From positions 124,001 through 188,000 of the forward strand of contig NZ_JABEPE010000009.1 of the NCBI RefSeq assembly GCF_026788005.1: a stretch of 64,000 nucleotides of DNA, read 5' to 3'. Shown in pieces: positions 38,288 to 48,469 of this stretch. Below the pieces are notes generated by a model, which saw nothing but the letters and a program-made list of their open reading frames with translations, ran no database searches and had not been told where the DNA came from. A program made the translations under genes and the position numbers. Each line of letters starts with the position of its first letter. Position 1 is the first letter of the stretch. The stretch comes from Alteromonas sp. a30. GTDB taxonomy: Bacteria > Pseudomonadota > Gammaproteobacteria > Enterobacterales > Alteromonadaceae.

Positions 38288-39904
38288 TTAAGCTTTGAAG
38301 CCACTCGTCAGTTTTTGAAGCTTCTCTGCCATAACGGCCAGATCATTGCTTACTTCTGCTAGATCCCCTGCGGTACGGTGAGTCGCCTCACTTGTTGTGC
38401 CAATTTCCTCAACTGAGCCAACAATATCTTTCACAACAACAGTTTGTTCTTCCGTTGCGGCGGCAATGGTCATCGTCATGCTGCTAATATTTTCGATAGT
38501 TTGCTCTAACGACGTTAGCGACTGTCCGGCGGACGATGCTTTTTCTACGCTGCCATCCACCATGTTTGTGCCTTCATTCATCGTTGATACCGCAATACGA
38601 GAAGCAGATTGGAGTTTTTCTATGGTGGTTTGAATTTCTTCTGTCGAAGATTGCGTTCTGGACGCTAAAGTTCGGACTTCGTCGGCAACAACCGCGAAAC
38701 CACGTCCTTGCTCCCCAGCCCTAGCAGCTTCAATTGCAGCATTAAGAGCAAGCAAATTGGTCTGTTCAGCAATGCTGCGTATCACATTCAAGACATCACT
38801 CACTTGCGCCACATCTTGCTCTAGTTGGAACACAACGTTCGCGGACTCATTAATTTTCGAGGCAAGTTCATTGATCGAACTAATTGTTTCTTCAACAACC
38901 TCAGCGCCTTCTTTCGTTAGTAACGAAGCACTATTAACGGACTCTGCCGTTTGAGATGCGCTACTTGCAATATCCCGAACAGCGTTGTTCATTTCATTCA
39001 CAGACTGAAGTGTCAGGCTCGCACTTTTCTGCTGCTCGCTTGTGATGTGGCTTGTTTCGTCCGCAGAGCTTTTTACCCTAGTAGCGGTATCTGACAGTGG
39101 CATAGCAATTTGAATGACTTCACGAATCGTTGTTTGCAACTTCTGCATGAAGGCATTAAATCCTTCAACTAATTTGCCGATTTCGTCTGCATTTTTTGTT
39201 GTCAACCGAACGGTTAAATCACCGTCACCTTCAGAAATGTCATTTAAGGACTTAATCACATCCATTAGTGAGGAATGAATGCCTCTTACAATTGGAATAG
39301 CGGTAACAAAAAGAAGGGTAATAGTAATTACCCCCATCACAATTCCAATTTGAACTAACCGAGCACTATCCGTATTTGCCTTTTCAATAGAAGATTCAAA
39401 TTCATTTGTTCTTGCAGACTCATAATCTTTTACTGAAGATTTCAATTTACCTAATAACGAGTTTAATTCTTCTCCAAGTTGAGGAAGTTTCGCAAAATCA
39501 ATTGTTTGATGAACCATTCCTTTAGCTAAATTCTCGCCTTTAGAAAAATAGCTATCAAATATCTTTTCAACGTTACTTATTTGCGCTTTAGTTTTCGGTG
39601 AAATTTGTTCCATTTTTTCAAATTGCACTTTAATTACATCGTGTAATTTCCTGGCAACTTCAATTTGTTCCTCATCTCCTGTCGTCACAGCAGAATTAAA
39701 AAGAGATTCTACTTTTTCGATATCACTTGAAAGCTTAATCGCTATCTGCAACACAGGAAACTGCTCCTTCCCCGCGTTATCCAAGAGTGCAACATTACCC
39801 GATGCGGTTAATGTTGCTAAAACCAAATAAATAACAAAGCTGATTGTCCCAATAGTTGGAATCAACAAAATCTTGGTTTTTATAGATAGTCCACTTAGTC
39901 CCAT
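38288..39904 (-). CDS. Methyl-accepting chemotaxis protein (cassette 1)
   Basis: 538 residues from ATG at 39904 ([14 protein letters not shown], with TGGGG before it), exactly the length of the cassette 2 receptor. TM1 (~10-35), a periplasmic helical sensor (~36-190), TM2 (~196-218), HAMP with [30 protein letters not shown], and a signalling tip with [35 protein letters not shown]. The tail SGFKA has no CheR pentapeptide. The cytoplasmic half is almost identical to the paralogue while the periplasmic sensor is more diverged, fitting duplication then change of ligand. Confidence 0.93.
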   Translation of the reverse strand: MGLSGLSIKTKILLIPTIGTISFVIYLVLATLTASGNVALLDNAGKEQFPVLQIAIKLSSDIEKVESLFNSAVTTGDEEQIEVARKLHDVIKVQFEKMEQISPKTKAQISNVEKIFDSYFSKGENLAKGMVHQTIDFAKLPQLGEELNSLLGKLKSSVKDYESARTNEFESSIEKANTDSARLVQIGIVMGVITITLLFVTAIPIVRGIHSSLMDVIKSLNDISEGDGDLTVRLTTKNADEIGKLVEGFNAFMQKLQTTIREVIQIAMPLSDTATRVKSSADETSHITSEQQKSASLTLQSVNEMNNAVRDIASSASQTAESVNSASLLTKEGAEVVEETISSINELASKINESANVVFQLEQDVAQVSDVLNVIRSIAEQTNLLALNAAIEAARAGEQGRGFAVVADEVRTLASRTQSSTEEIQTTIEKLQSASRIAVSTMNEGTNMVDGSVEKASSAGQSLTSLEQTIENISSMTMTIAAATEEQTVVVKDIVGSVEEIGTTSEATHRTAGDLAEVSNDLAVMAEKLQKLTSGFKA

Positions 39905-40286
39905 ATTACCCCAGAAAATTAAATTAAAAGCTTTGAACAACTCAAAGTATCAAACCAATAAAAAATTAACTTACGATTAAACTATAGACAAAATTATTAA
40001 GAACCCCACACTTAAAATAAGAAATATTTTAAAATACAAAACTCTTAAATTTGTTTATATTCTGAATAATTAAAGCAGATAATTTAATTTTTTAAATTAA
40101 CTTTTAGTATGATAAAAATTATTCTTAATTAAATTAAAAAATAAAATATTATCCAGGATTATGGGTGGGTAAATTAAAAACACGGGGAAGAAATTGGGGG
40201 TAAATTTAGAAAAATGCCGCCTACTTTTATTTCAAGTAGCACCAGTAAGCAGCACAAATGTGGAATTGAAATTAGAAAAGAAAATA
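39905..40286. other. A+T-rich intergenic region between cassette 1 and truB
   Basis: About 380 bases without a gene, the left part very A+T rich with an AATTTAA / TTAAATT palindrome around 40080-40100. It should hold the promoter of cassette 1. A weak stem (CTACTT / AAGTAG, 40211-40228) before A-residues may act as the truB transcript end on the minus strand. Confidence 0.5.
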
Positions 40287-41219
40287 TTAAGCGGTGGAAA
40301 CGAGCCTTTTAGAGGTTAATTGGCCATTTTCCACTTGCCCTATCCCCAAAAAACGTTGTGAGGCATTATCATAAATACGCACTATTCCCTGTTTACATGG
40401 CGATTCCAACTTTACGGGCTGTCCATGCATAAGACTGTGGGATTGACAATCACCTAGCTCAACCACAGGAAAATTGTCAACAGCCGCATCAACAGGTAAT
40501 AAGAAAGTATCAAGGGTTTCAAAACGAAGTTCATCTGAATCTAATTCAGCAACTTGCTGCTGGATAACCTCTAAACTCTGCATTTTTTCAGCAGGATAAT
40601 TTGCCACTTCTGTACGATGCAAACGAGTAACGTACGCACCACACCCTAAAACCTGACCAATATCGTCAACTAAACTGCGAATATAGGTGCCTTTGCTACA
40701 GCGCACACGCAAATCCGCATTCACACCATCAAATTTGAGTAATTCTAGTTGAAAAATAGTAATCGGCCGTGATTTGCGAGGAATATCTATACCAAGCCGC
40801 GCATAGTAATAATACGGTTTCCCTTCGTACTTAAGCGCTGAATAGATGGATGGCACTTGCTCAGTTGTGCCTTTAAATTGCTGAATTGCTTGCATAAACT
40901 GTTCTTCGGACACATTCACTGGCTTTGTTTCAACAACATCGCCATCAGCGTCGGAGGTAGTCGTGCGTACGCCTAAATGCGCAGTCACTTCATAGGTTTT
41001 GTCAGCATCAAGTAAAAACTGTGAGAACTTAGTTGCTTCCCCAAAACAGATGGGCAACATGCCTGTTGCAAGAGGATCTAACGAACCTGTATGTCCTGCT
41101 TTGTTGGCATTATAAAGGCGCTTTATTTGCTGGAGTAGGTGGTTTGATGAGCAGCCTAAATGTTTGTCTACTAGAATGACGCCGTCTATATCACGGCCTT
41201 TTTTTCCTCGTCTTCCCAT
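40287..41219 (-). CDS. truB: tRNA pseudouridine-55 synthase
   Basis: 310 residues. KAGHTGSLDPLATGMLPICFGEATKF holds the catalytic Asp, followed by KTYEVTAHLGVRTTTSDADGD and CSKGTYIRSLVDDIGQVLG; a C-terminal PUA-like extension is present. It makes the T-loop pseudouridine of tRNAs. It lies 18 bases after rbfA in the rimP-nusA-infB-rbfA-truB operon. rpsO does not follow, contrary to the usual order. Confidence 0.97.
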   Translation of the reverse strand: MGRRGKKGRDIDGVILVDKHLGCSSNHLLQQIKRLYNANKAGHTGSLDPLATGMLPICFGEATKFSQFLLDADKTYEVTAHLGVRTTTSDADGDVVETKPVNVSEEQFMQAIQQFKGTTEQVPSIYSALKYEGKPYYYYARLGIDIPRKSRPITIFQLELLKFDGVNADLRVRCSKGTYIRSLVDDIGQVLGCGAYVTRLHRTEVANYPAEKMQSLEVIQQQVAELDSDELRFETLDTFLLPVDAAVDNFPVVELGDCQSHSLMHGQPVKLESPCKQGIVRIYDNASQRFLGIGQVENGQLTSKRLVSTA

Positions 41220-41237
41220 ATTTTGTTTAGCTTCTTA

Positions 41238-41666
41238 TTATTTTTGCTCAGTATCAGTGTCGTTATCTGCATCATAATCGCGCCCAGCTCGATTGGCTTT
41301 ATCTTTATCTTCCGACAATGTTTTCGAAACCAAACTTGAAATGCGAATGCCCTCAGTAATAGAGGTATCTTGCCTAAAATGTATCGCCGGTACTGAACGC
41401 ATTCTGAGACGCTTTGCCAGTAATGAGCGAATGAAACCTTTGTTGTCTTCTAATATCTGCATGTATTCTTTGACTTTTTCTTCGTCGGACTCAAAGAAAG
41501 TCACAAACACTTTAGCGTGAGCCAAGTCTCGGGAAACTTCAGCACCGGAAACGGTGACAAATCCAAGCTGCGGATCACGCTTTTTAAATTCATTTTGCAA
41601 GATACTTGCGATTTCTTTGTGGATTTGTTGCCCGACTCTATCGGTACGGGAAAATTCTCTAGCCAC
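41238..41666 (-). CDS. rbfA: Ribosome-binding factor A
   Basis: 142 residues, KH-like fold: MAREFSRTDRVGQQIHKEIASILQNE, DPQLGFVTVSGAEVSRDLAHAKVFVTFF, and LRMRSVPAIHFRQDTSITEGIRIS. It acts in 16S 5'-end maturation and cold adaptation. It starts at GTG with GAGGAA upstream. The acidic tail (DADNDTDTEQK) is usual for marine relatives. Confidence 0.96.
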   Translation of the reverse strand: MAREFSRTDRVGQQIHKEIASILQNEFKKRDPQLGFVTVSGAEVSRDLAHAKVFVTFFESDEEKVKEYMQILEDNKGFIRSLLAKRLRMRSVPAIHFRQDTSITEGIRISSLVSKTLSEDKDKANRAGRDYDADNDTDTEQK

Positions 41667-41708
41667 AATGATTCCTCTTCAATTCAGTATTAATGTGTCT
41701 ATAAAAGA

Positions 41709-41740
41709 CAAAAATGGGCAGCCCTTTCAGCCTGCCCATC
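41709..41740 (-). terminator. Terminator-like hairpin between infB and rbfA
   Basis: Minus strand: ATGGGCAG, 10-base loop, CTGCCCAT, then TTTTG. Perfect 8-bp stem but a short T-run, so probably partial termination that lowers rbfA-truB relative to infB. Confidence 0.55.
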
Positions 41741-41765
41741 TTTCATTTTTAGTTTTGGGTAAAAC

Positions 41766-44399
41766 TTATAGCTCGCGCTTAATTTCTACCGTTTCAAATA
41801 CTTCAATTTGGTCGCCAACTTTAACGTCATTATAGTTCTTAACGCCGATACCACATTCCATGCCGTTACGCACTTCCTGTACATCGTCTTTAAAGCGACG
41901 TAGTGATTCTAACTCACCTTCGTAAATAACCACGTTATCACGCAGTACACGAATTGGGTTGTTACGCTTAACGTTACCTTCCGTTACCATACAACCGGCA
42001 ATGGCACCCAACTTAGGCGACTTAAATACATCACGAACTTCTGCCAAGCCAATGATTTCTTGTTTGAACTCAGGCGCAAGCATACCGCTCATTGCCTGAC
42101 GAACTTCTTCAATCAAATCATAGATGACGCTGTAGTAACGTAAGTCGATTTCTTCTGCTTCAATGACTTTACGCGCGGAACCATCGGCACGAACGTTAAA
42201 GCCAACAACAATGGCATTCGATGCTGCTGCAAGCGTTGCGTCCGTTTCAGTGATTCCACCCACTCCGCTACCGATAATGTTAACGCGAACTTCTTCGGTC
42301 GACATTTTCATCAGGGATTCGGTAATAGCTTCTACAGAACCTTGAACGTCAGCTTTAAGTACAATGTTAAGCTCTGAAACATCACCCGCTTCCATGTTTG
42401 CAAACATGTTTTCAAGTTTCGCTTTTTGCTGTTTCGCTAGCTTCACTTCACGTTGTTTAATATGACGTTTGTTGGCTACTTCACGTGCTTTACGTTCATC
42501 TTGAACAACAAGCGCGTCTTCACCAGCTAGAGGAACACCAGATAAACCAAGAATTTCAACAGGTTTTGATGGTCCCGCTACTTTAACTTCTACACCATGT
42601 TCATCGCGCATCGCTCTAACACGGCCATACTCAATACCACAAAGTAAGATATCACCTGCGTTCAGCTCACCTTCTTGAATCAATACAGAAGCAACTGGAC
42701 CGCGACCTTTATCAAGGCGTGATTCGATAACAATTCCGCGAGCAGGACCTTTCGATACAGCTTGTAAATCAAGTAGCTCAGCTTGAAGCAGAATGGCTTC
42801 TAACAAAGCATCAACACCCATGCCTGTTTTAGCTGAAACATTAACAAACTGGTGATCACCGCCCCACTCTTCTGAGATAACTTCTAGTTGAGAAAGCTCA
42901 GTTTTTACGCGATCTGGGTCTGCGGCTTCTTTGTCCATTTTGTTAACAGCGACGATCAAAGGAACGCCCGCTGCTTTTGCGTGTTGAACCGCTTCTTTTG
43001 TTTGAGGCATCACACCATCGTCGGCGGCAACGACCAAAATAACAATATCAGTTGCTGTCGCACCACGAGCCCGCATAGCGGTAAACGCGGCGTGTCCTGG
43101 CGTATCTAGGAATGTGATTTCACCATTCTCAGTTTCTACGCTATATGCACCAATATGCTGTGTAATCCCACCAGCTTCGCCTTCTGCAACCTGTGCACGA
43201 CGAATGTAGTCAAGTAAGGATGTTTTACCGTGGTCAACGTGACCCATGATAGTCACAACAGGCGCGCGAGTGGATTTTACGCCACCGTTTGATTGTGCCA
43301 ACAACTCGTCTTCTAACGCGTTATCATTCACTAATTCGTATTCAATGCCCATTTCTTCGAGCACAAGTACGGCAGTATCCTGATCCAACACTTGGTTGAT
43401 AGTTACCATCTCACCAAGCTTCATCATGCTTTTGATAACTTCCGTTGATTTCTTCGCCATGCGGCTAGCAAGCTCGGATACAGTTATCGTTTCACCAATT
43501 TTTACCATACGATTTACGGGCTGAGCAGGTTTGTTGAAGCCTTGACGCAATTTATCAGTCGCTTTTTTCTTTGACTTATGAGAACGACGACGTGAGCTAC
43601 GCTCAATTTCAAAATCTTCTTCGTCTTCCGCTTCTTGTGCATATTTACTGCTGTGGATATGCACTTCTTCTTGTTCTTCTTTTTTACGACGAGCTTCTTC
43701 TTCTTCCCAGCGCTTACGGTTTTCTTCAGCCAATTTACGGGCTTTCTCAGCCGCTTCCTCAGCTTCTTTTTCTAACTTACGCTTCGCTTCTTCTTCTTGC
43801 TGCTTCTTCAAACGCTCTGCTTCTTCTTTTGCTTTAATACGTTCCGCTTTATCTTCAGCGGATTCTTCAGGAGCGTCATCTACTTCAGGTTGACTACTAG
43901 CTTCTGCCTTTTTCTTCGCTTCTTCCCGCGCTTTACGTTCAGCTTCTACTTTTTCTTTACGCGCGCGCTCTTCAGCATCTTTTGCGGCTTTTTGCGCAGC
44001 TTCCGCTGCACGCTTTGCTTCCAATGCGGCTTCTTCTGCTGCTTTTTCAGCTGCAATACGTTCTTCTTCCAAACGTTTTTGCTCTATACGACGCGCTTCT
44101 TCTTCCGCTTCTGTACGCTTAACAAAAGTACGTTTCTTACGCACTTCAACCTTAACTTGGCGAGACTTACCCGCAGTTAACGTACTGGTGGTTTTGCGTT
44201 GTAGTGTCATACGCTTCGGCGCTTCATTGCTCGCGCCACCGTGTTGCTTGCTTAGGTGGTCAAGCAAACGACGTTTTTCGTCTTCAGTTACTAAATCTTC
44301 TGCTTTTTTGGTGATACCTGCATCAGCAAATTGCTGTAACAATCTGTCGACTGTTGTCCCGATATCGCTAGCAAGCTTTTCAATCTGCACTTCTGCCAT
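41766..44399 (-). CDS. infB: Translation initiation factor IF-2
   Basis: 877 residues. N-terminal IF2-N helix bundle, a long Ala/Glu/Lys/Arg-rich charged stretch (~75-270), a second IF2-N segment, then the GTPase domain ([43 protein letters not shown]) and C-terminal domains ending in [14 protein letters not shown]. It places initiator tRNA on the 30S subunit; an initiator tRNA gene lies at the head of this locus. Confidence 0.98.
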   Translation of the reverse strand: MAEVQIEKLASDIGTTVDRLLQQFADAGITKKAEDLVTEDEKRRLLDHLSKQHGGASNEAPKRMTLQRKTTSTLTAGKSRQVKVEVRKKRTFVKRTEAEEEARRIEQKRLEEERIAAEKAAEEAALEAKRAAEAAQKAAKDAEERARKEKVEAERKAREEAKKKAEASSQPEVDDAPEESAEDKAERIKAKEEAERLKKQQEEEAKRKLEKEAEEAAEKARKLAEENRKRWEEEEARRKKEEQEEVHIHSSKYAQEAEDEEDFEIERSSRRRSHKSKKKATDKLRQGFNKPAQPVNRMVKIGETITVSELASRMAKKSTEVIKSMMKLGEMVTINQVLDQDTAVLVLEEMGIEYELVNDNALEDELLAQSNGGVKSTRAPVVTIMGHVDHGKTSLLDYIRRAQVAEGEAGGITQHIGAYSVETENGEITFLDTPGHAAFTAMRARGATATDIVILVVAADDGVMPQTKEAVQHAKAAGVPLIVAVNKMDKEAADPDRVKTELSQLEVISEEWGGDHQFVNVSAKTGMGVDALLEAILLQAELLDLQAVSKGPARGIVIESRLDKGRGPVASVLIQEGELNAGDILLCGIEYGRVRAMRDEHGVEVKVAGPSKPVEILGLSGVPLAGEDALVVQDERKAREVANKRHIKQREVKLAKQQKAKLENMFANMEAGDVSELNIVLKADVQGSVEAITESLMKMSTEEVRVNIIGSGVGGITETDATLAAASNAIVVGFNVRADGSARKVIEAEEIDLRYYSVIYDLIEEVRQAMSGMLAPEFKQEIIGLAEVRDVFKSPKLGAIAGCMVTEGNVKRNNPIRVLRDNVVIYEGELESLRRFKDDVQEVRNGMECGIGVKNYNDVKVGDQIEVFETVEIKREL

Positions 44400-44423
44400 G
44401 ATTATGCTCCTCTTGCTGATGTT

Positions 44424-45917
44424 TTACTCTTCGTTGAACCAGACCTTATTCCGAGCCGCCATAATCAGTGCACCTGCTGACTCTTCGTCCAATTCCTCAA
44501 TATCTGAGATATCATCAACACCTTGTTCGGCTAATGATTCCAGATCGACAACGCCTCTGCTTGCCAAAACAAAAGCAACATGTTTTTCCATGCCTTCAAG
44601 CGCAAGAAGTTCTTCTTTTGGCTCCGCGCGTTCTAGAGACTCTTCGTTAGCTAACGCCTGGGTTGTTAGCGCAGCTCTTGCGCGGTTGCGCAATTCTTCA
44701 ACGGTCTCTTCATCTAAGCCATCAATGGCAACCAATTCACTCACTGGCACATAGGCCACTTCTTCTAATGTGGTGAATCCTTCTTCGACAAGCAATGATG
44801 CAAAGTCTTCGTCAATATCTAAACCATTAACAAATACAGCCAAGACTTTTTCATTCTCGGCTTGGTGTTTTTGGTTTAAATCGTCGATAGTCATTACGTT
44901 TAATTCCCACTTAGTTAGCTGACTAGCTAAGCGGACGTTTTGACCATTTTTACCAATCGCCTGAGCTAAGTGATCAGACTCGACGGCAACATCCATTGTG
45001 CCGCTATCTTCATCAACAACAATAGAAGCCACTTCTGCTGGCGCCATTGCATTGATAACGTATTGTGCTGAGTTTTCATCCCAAAGTACGATGTCAACTC
45101 GTTCACCGCCCAGTTCACCGGAAACCGCCTGCACACGTGAGCCACGCATACCGACACAGGCACCAACTGGGTCTAGGCGCTTATCATTAGTTTTTACTGC
45201 GATTTTGGCTCTTGAACCGGGGTCACGTGCCGCAGATTTAACTTCTAGGGTTTCTTCTGCAATTTCAGGCACTTCGATGCGGAATAATTCAATTAGCATC
45301 TCGGGCTTGGTGCGGCTAATAAATAACTGTGCGCCCTTTGCTTCTGGGCGGATATCGAATAGCAAACCACGAACTCTATCGCCCGGACGGAATGTTTCTC
45401 TTGGTAGCATGTCTTCACGATACATCACGCCTTCTGCATTGTTGCCTAGGTCAATGATAACGTTATCGCGATTAACTTTCTTAACCGTTCCGGTCACTAG
45501 CTCATTCAAACGGTCTTGATACTCGTCGATGATTTGAGCGCGCTCAGCTTCACGTACTTTTTGTACGATAACTTGCTTAGCCGTTTGGGTGGTAATACGG
45601 TCAAATTTAATTGACTCAATTTGCTCTTCAACATAATCACCGATTTGAATATCTGGTGCGTCTATCTGAGCTGCAGAGAAGGTCATTTCTGCGAATGGGT
45701 TTTCTTGAGGTTGTTCATCCTCAATAACTAACCAACGACGAAATGTATCGAAGTCGCCTGTGTCTCTATCGATGCTAACGCGCACTTCGATATCACCAAC
45801 ATTTTTCTTTTTGGTGGCACTCGCTAATGCATACTCAAGCGCTTCAAAAATTTTCTCTCTTGGGACCTGCTTCTCATTAGAGACAGCCTCAGCCACTAAC
45901 AGAATCTCTTTGTTCAT
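44424..45917 (-). CDS. nusA: Transcription termination/antitermination protein NusA
   Basis: 497 residues: N-terminal RNA-polymerase-binding domain, S1 domain ([28 protein letters not shown]), two KH domains ([31 protein letters not shown]), and two acidic C-terminal repeats (residues ~360-497) as in gammaproteobacteria. It controls pausing and termination. Located 24 bases upstream of infB. Confidence 0.98.
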   Translation of the reverse strand: MNKEILLVAEAVSNEKQVPREKIFEALEYALASATKKKNVGDIEVRVSIDRDTGDFDTFRRWLVIEDEQPQENPFAEMTFSAAQIDAPDIQIGDYVEEQIESIKFDRITTQTAKQVIVQKVREAERAQIIDEYQDRLNELVTGTVKKVNRDNVIIDLGNNAEGVMYREDMLPRETFRPGDRVRGLLFDIRPEAKGAQLFISRTKPEMLIELFRIEVPEIAEETLEVKSAARDPGSRAKIAVKTNDKRLDPVGACVGMRGSRVQAVSGELGGERVDIVLWDENSAQYVINAMAPAEVASIVVDEDSGTMDVAVESDHLAQAIGKNGQNVRLASQLTKWELNVMTIDDLNQKHQAENEKVLAVFVNGLDIDEDFASLLVEEGFTTLEEVAYVPVSELVAIDGLDEETVEELRNRARAALTTQALANEESLERAEPKEELLALEGMEKHVAFVLASRGVVDLESLAEQGVDDISDIEELDEESAGALIMAARNKVWFNEE

Positions 45918-45972
45918 TGTCCTGTCGCCTCACTCAGTATATTTCTGGTGATTTTTAACCTAACTCTATTTC

Positions 45973-46431
45973 TTATTTAAAGTTAGGTACCAAATTACCT
46001 TTTTCTATATTACCAATGACTAGCTCAAACACTTCACCATCGACTTTCAATTTGACTACGCCATTTTCAACGGACACCACTTCCCCTTTGAAATTTCGAC
46101 GATTCCCCATAGGGACTCGTAATCGAACAGATGCTTCCTGCCCAACAATATCGAGGTAATGTTGCTCTTTGAAAAGTGGTCGATCCATTCCCGGTGAAGA
46201 CACTTCGAGGTTGTACTCTGTGCTAATTGGATCTTCGACATCCAACACAGCACTGACTTGATGGCTAACGTCGGCACAGTCGTCGACTGTAATGCCATTA
46301 GGACTATCAATATATAAGCGTAATGTTGAATGTTTACCAGCCCTGACAAATTCAATTCCGATTAACTCAAAACCCAACGCCTCAACAGGAGGGGTTAACA
46401 TTTCCGTCAATTTTTCATCAAATTTAGACAA
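45973..46431 (-). CDS. rimP: Ribosome maturation factor RimP
   Basis: 152 residues ([63 protein letters not shown]). Needed for 30S assembly. It begins at TTG with GGAG about 8 bases before, a choice supported by the match of [12 protein letters not shown] to the family start. The first gene after the initiator tRNA, separated from it by two terminator-like hairpins. Confidence 0.95.
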   Translation of the reverse strand: MSKFDEKLTEMLTPPVEALGFELIGIEFVRAGKHSTLRLYIDSPNGITVDDCADVSHQVSAVLDVEDPISTEYNLEVSSPGMDRPLFKEQHYLDIVGQEASVRLRVPMGNRRNFKGEVVSVENGVVKLKVDGEVFELVIGNIEKGNLVPNFK

Positions 46432-46448
46432 AGCTGGACTCCAAAAAT

Positions 46449-46470
46449 AAAAAAAGGGCCTTTTAGCCCA
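46449..46470 (-). terminator. Terminator-like hairpin just before rimP
   Basis: Minus strand: GGGC-TAAAAG-GCCC followed by TTTTTTT, ending about 18 bases before the rimP start. A weak stem, so read-through is likely; position suggests attenuation of the nusA operon. Confidence 0.55.
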
Positions 46471-46537
46471 GTTTATAAAATTACTAACTGAATCCCTCAG
46501 TGCGTAAACCTAATACAAATTCGCAAATCGGGAATAA

Positions 46538-46567
46538 CAAAAAGCCCCGTACAAGCGGGGCTTTTGC
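46538..46567. terminator. Terminator between tRNA-fMet and rimP
   Basis: Perfect 10-bp stem AAAAGCCCCG / CGGGGCTTTT (46540-46549 and 46556-46565), six-base loop, A and T flanks on both sides. It would end the tRNA transcript or attenuate the rimP-nusA operon. Confidence 0.85.
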
Positions 46568-46656
46568 CTAGACTAAAATCGTCTTAGTAAATCCATTTTT
46601 CACTTTTCCTTCTCGAATTCAATAACCGCTGAATACTTTTTCAATCGGTATTAAAT

Positions 46657-46733
<77 letters not shown>

Positions 46734-46946
46734 TCTGATCTCGTTCCATTCTTGCTGGCTGCGTTAGCTGCCTCGCCCTGAATGTGCTGCGTATTATACA
46801 TAGGTCCGAACCTTGCGCAACCCAAAATATAAAATAAATGACATATTTGGTTTGTTTGCTCACACATCAATCAATATGGACATTTATCAAACGAAATTTA
46901 CGTTTTTCTACGCATTTATATAAGAAAAATAATACTGAACTTGTGA

Positions 46947-47381
<435 letters not shown>

Positions 47382-47416
47382 CTAAGATGATAGCGTGGTA
47401 ATAGCCAAGGCCGAGC

Positions 47417-47992
47417 ATGAAACAATCTCAACCTAATAGTTCTCAACAAAAATACGCCAAGGGACTAACACTTATTGAGCTGATGATTAGCATTGCAATA
47501 ATGAGCATTCTAATCACTGCTGTTGGTCCTATGGTTCGCGATATATTGATCCAAAACCGCTTGATAGGTCAAATCAATGAGCTCAGTGCAGTCGTGCAGC
47601 TTGCCAGGCACTCTGCTATTAATGAACAGGTCACTAGCATAGTATGTCCAAGTAGCGATTTTACAACCTGTACTGCTGACTGGAACCTTCCTAAAATGGT
47701 GTTTCTTGATTTGGATGCTGATGGGATTCGCGATGACAACGAAGATATTCTTGGCGGCACGAGTAGAAGCGTGAGCAATTATAACCTTTCTGGTCCTGCT
47801 GGCGTAATTAGCTTTCAAGGTTCAGGCGCTACAGCTTCACCTGCATCATTACGCTTGTGTCATGACAGCAACGAAGCTGGTTTTGCCCGCGCACTTACCA
47901 TTAGTTTGCAAGGCCGAGTTCGTGTGAGTCAAGACTCGAATAATGACGGAATTTATGAAACCAATGCAGGTGCTGATTTAACCTGCCCATAA
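47417..47992 (+). CDS. fimT: GspH/FimT-family minor pseudopilin
   Basis: 191 residues. Prepilin leader ending in YAKGLTLIELMISIAIMSILIT, with cleavage between G and L and Glu5. The C-terminal domain carries cysteine pairs (CPSSDFTTC, and a C-terminal C) typical of GspH/FimT. An acidic loop DLDADGIRDDNED resembles a Ca-binding site. FimT proteins belong to minor pilin sets and some bind DNA at the pilus tip for uptake. It converges on pilE, their stops 2 bases apart, and is divergent from glnB. Confidence 0.85.
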   Translation: MKQSQPNSSQQKYAKGLTLIELMISIAIMSILITAVGPMVRDILIQNRLIGQINELSAVVQLARHSAINEQVTSIVCPSSDFTTCTADWNLPKMVFLDLDADGIRDDNEDILGGTSRSVSNYNLSGPAGVISFQGSGATASPASLRLCHDSNEAGFARALTISLQGRVRVSQDSNNDGIYETNAGADLTCP

Positions 47993-47994
47993 AT

Positions 47995-48450
47995 TCAGCA
48001 ACTCCAACAGTATTCATCTGCGGATAACGCACCATCATTATTTCTATCCCATGCTTTTCGTCCATCACTAAAATAGAACAAGGCGCCATCACCCGATTGT
48101 GTGGATGTTGCGACAGGCTGAGCGCTTAAACTAAAGCTATTCCCACTGGCGGATACAGTTGAAATAGTTAAATCATATTTCTTGTTTGTGGCAGGTTCAG
48201 AAGACGGTGAATATGTTCGGAAAATAGCAGGCGTTCCTGTATTTGCCCCTCCTGCGGCTGCGCCTTGATATGTGTAGTTGGCAGCTTTATGCCGCTCCAT
48301 TGCCGCAGCTAGCGCCATTAAATCAGCTTGTCCGACACTGCGATTACTTCCCGCAATAAAGCCCGTATAACTGGGATAAGCAATACTCGCTAATATTCCC
48401 ACAATTGCCACACTGATCATCAATTCAATTAATGAATAGCCTTTATTCAT
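47995..48450 (-). CDS. pilE: Type IV minor pilin PilE
   Basis: 151 residues. Short leader MNKG, then YSLIELMISVAIVGILASIAYPSYTGF, the PilE-type helix. The distal part has two cysteines near the C-terminus (EYCWSC), an unusually short disulfide-like pair, and DRNNDGALSADEY, an EF-hand-like loop. Last gene of the pilV-W-X-Y1-E operon, 19 bases after pilY1. Confidence 0.9.
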   Translation of the reverse strand: MNKGYSLIELMISVAIVGILASIAYPSYTGFIAGSNRSVGQADLMALAAAMERHKAANYTYQGAAAGGANTGTPAIFRTYSPSSEPATNKKYDLTISTVSASGNSFSLSAQPVATSTQSGDGALFYFSDGRKAWDRNNDGALSADEYCWSC

Positions 48451-48469
48451 GGTTTATTTTAACCCTTGT

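Noticed and set aside
43571-44754. Plus-strand frames opposite infB and nusA rich in Leu, Phe and Ser
   Set aside because: They are antisense shadows of the Glu/Lys/Ala-rich coding strand of infB and the acidic tail of nusA.
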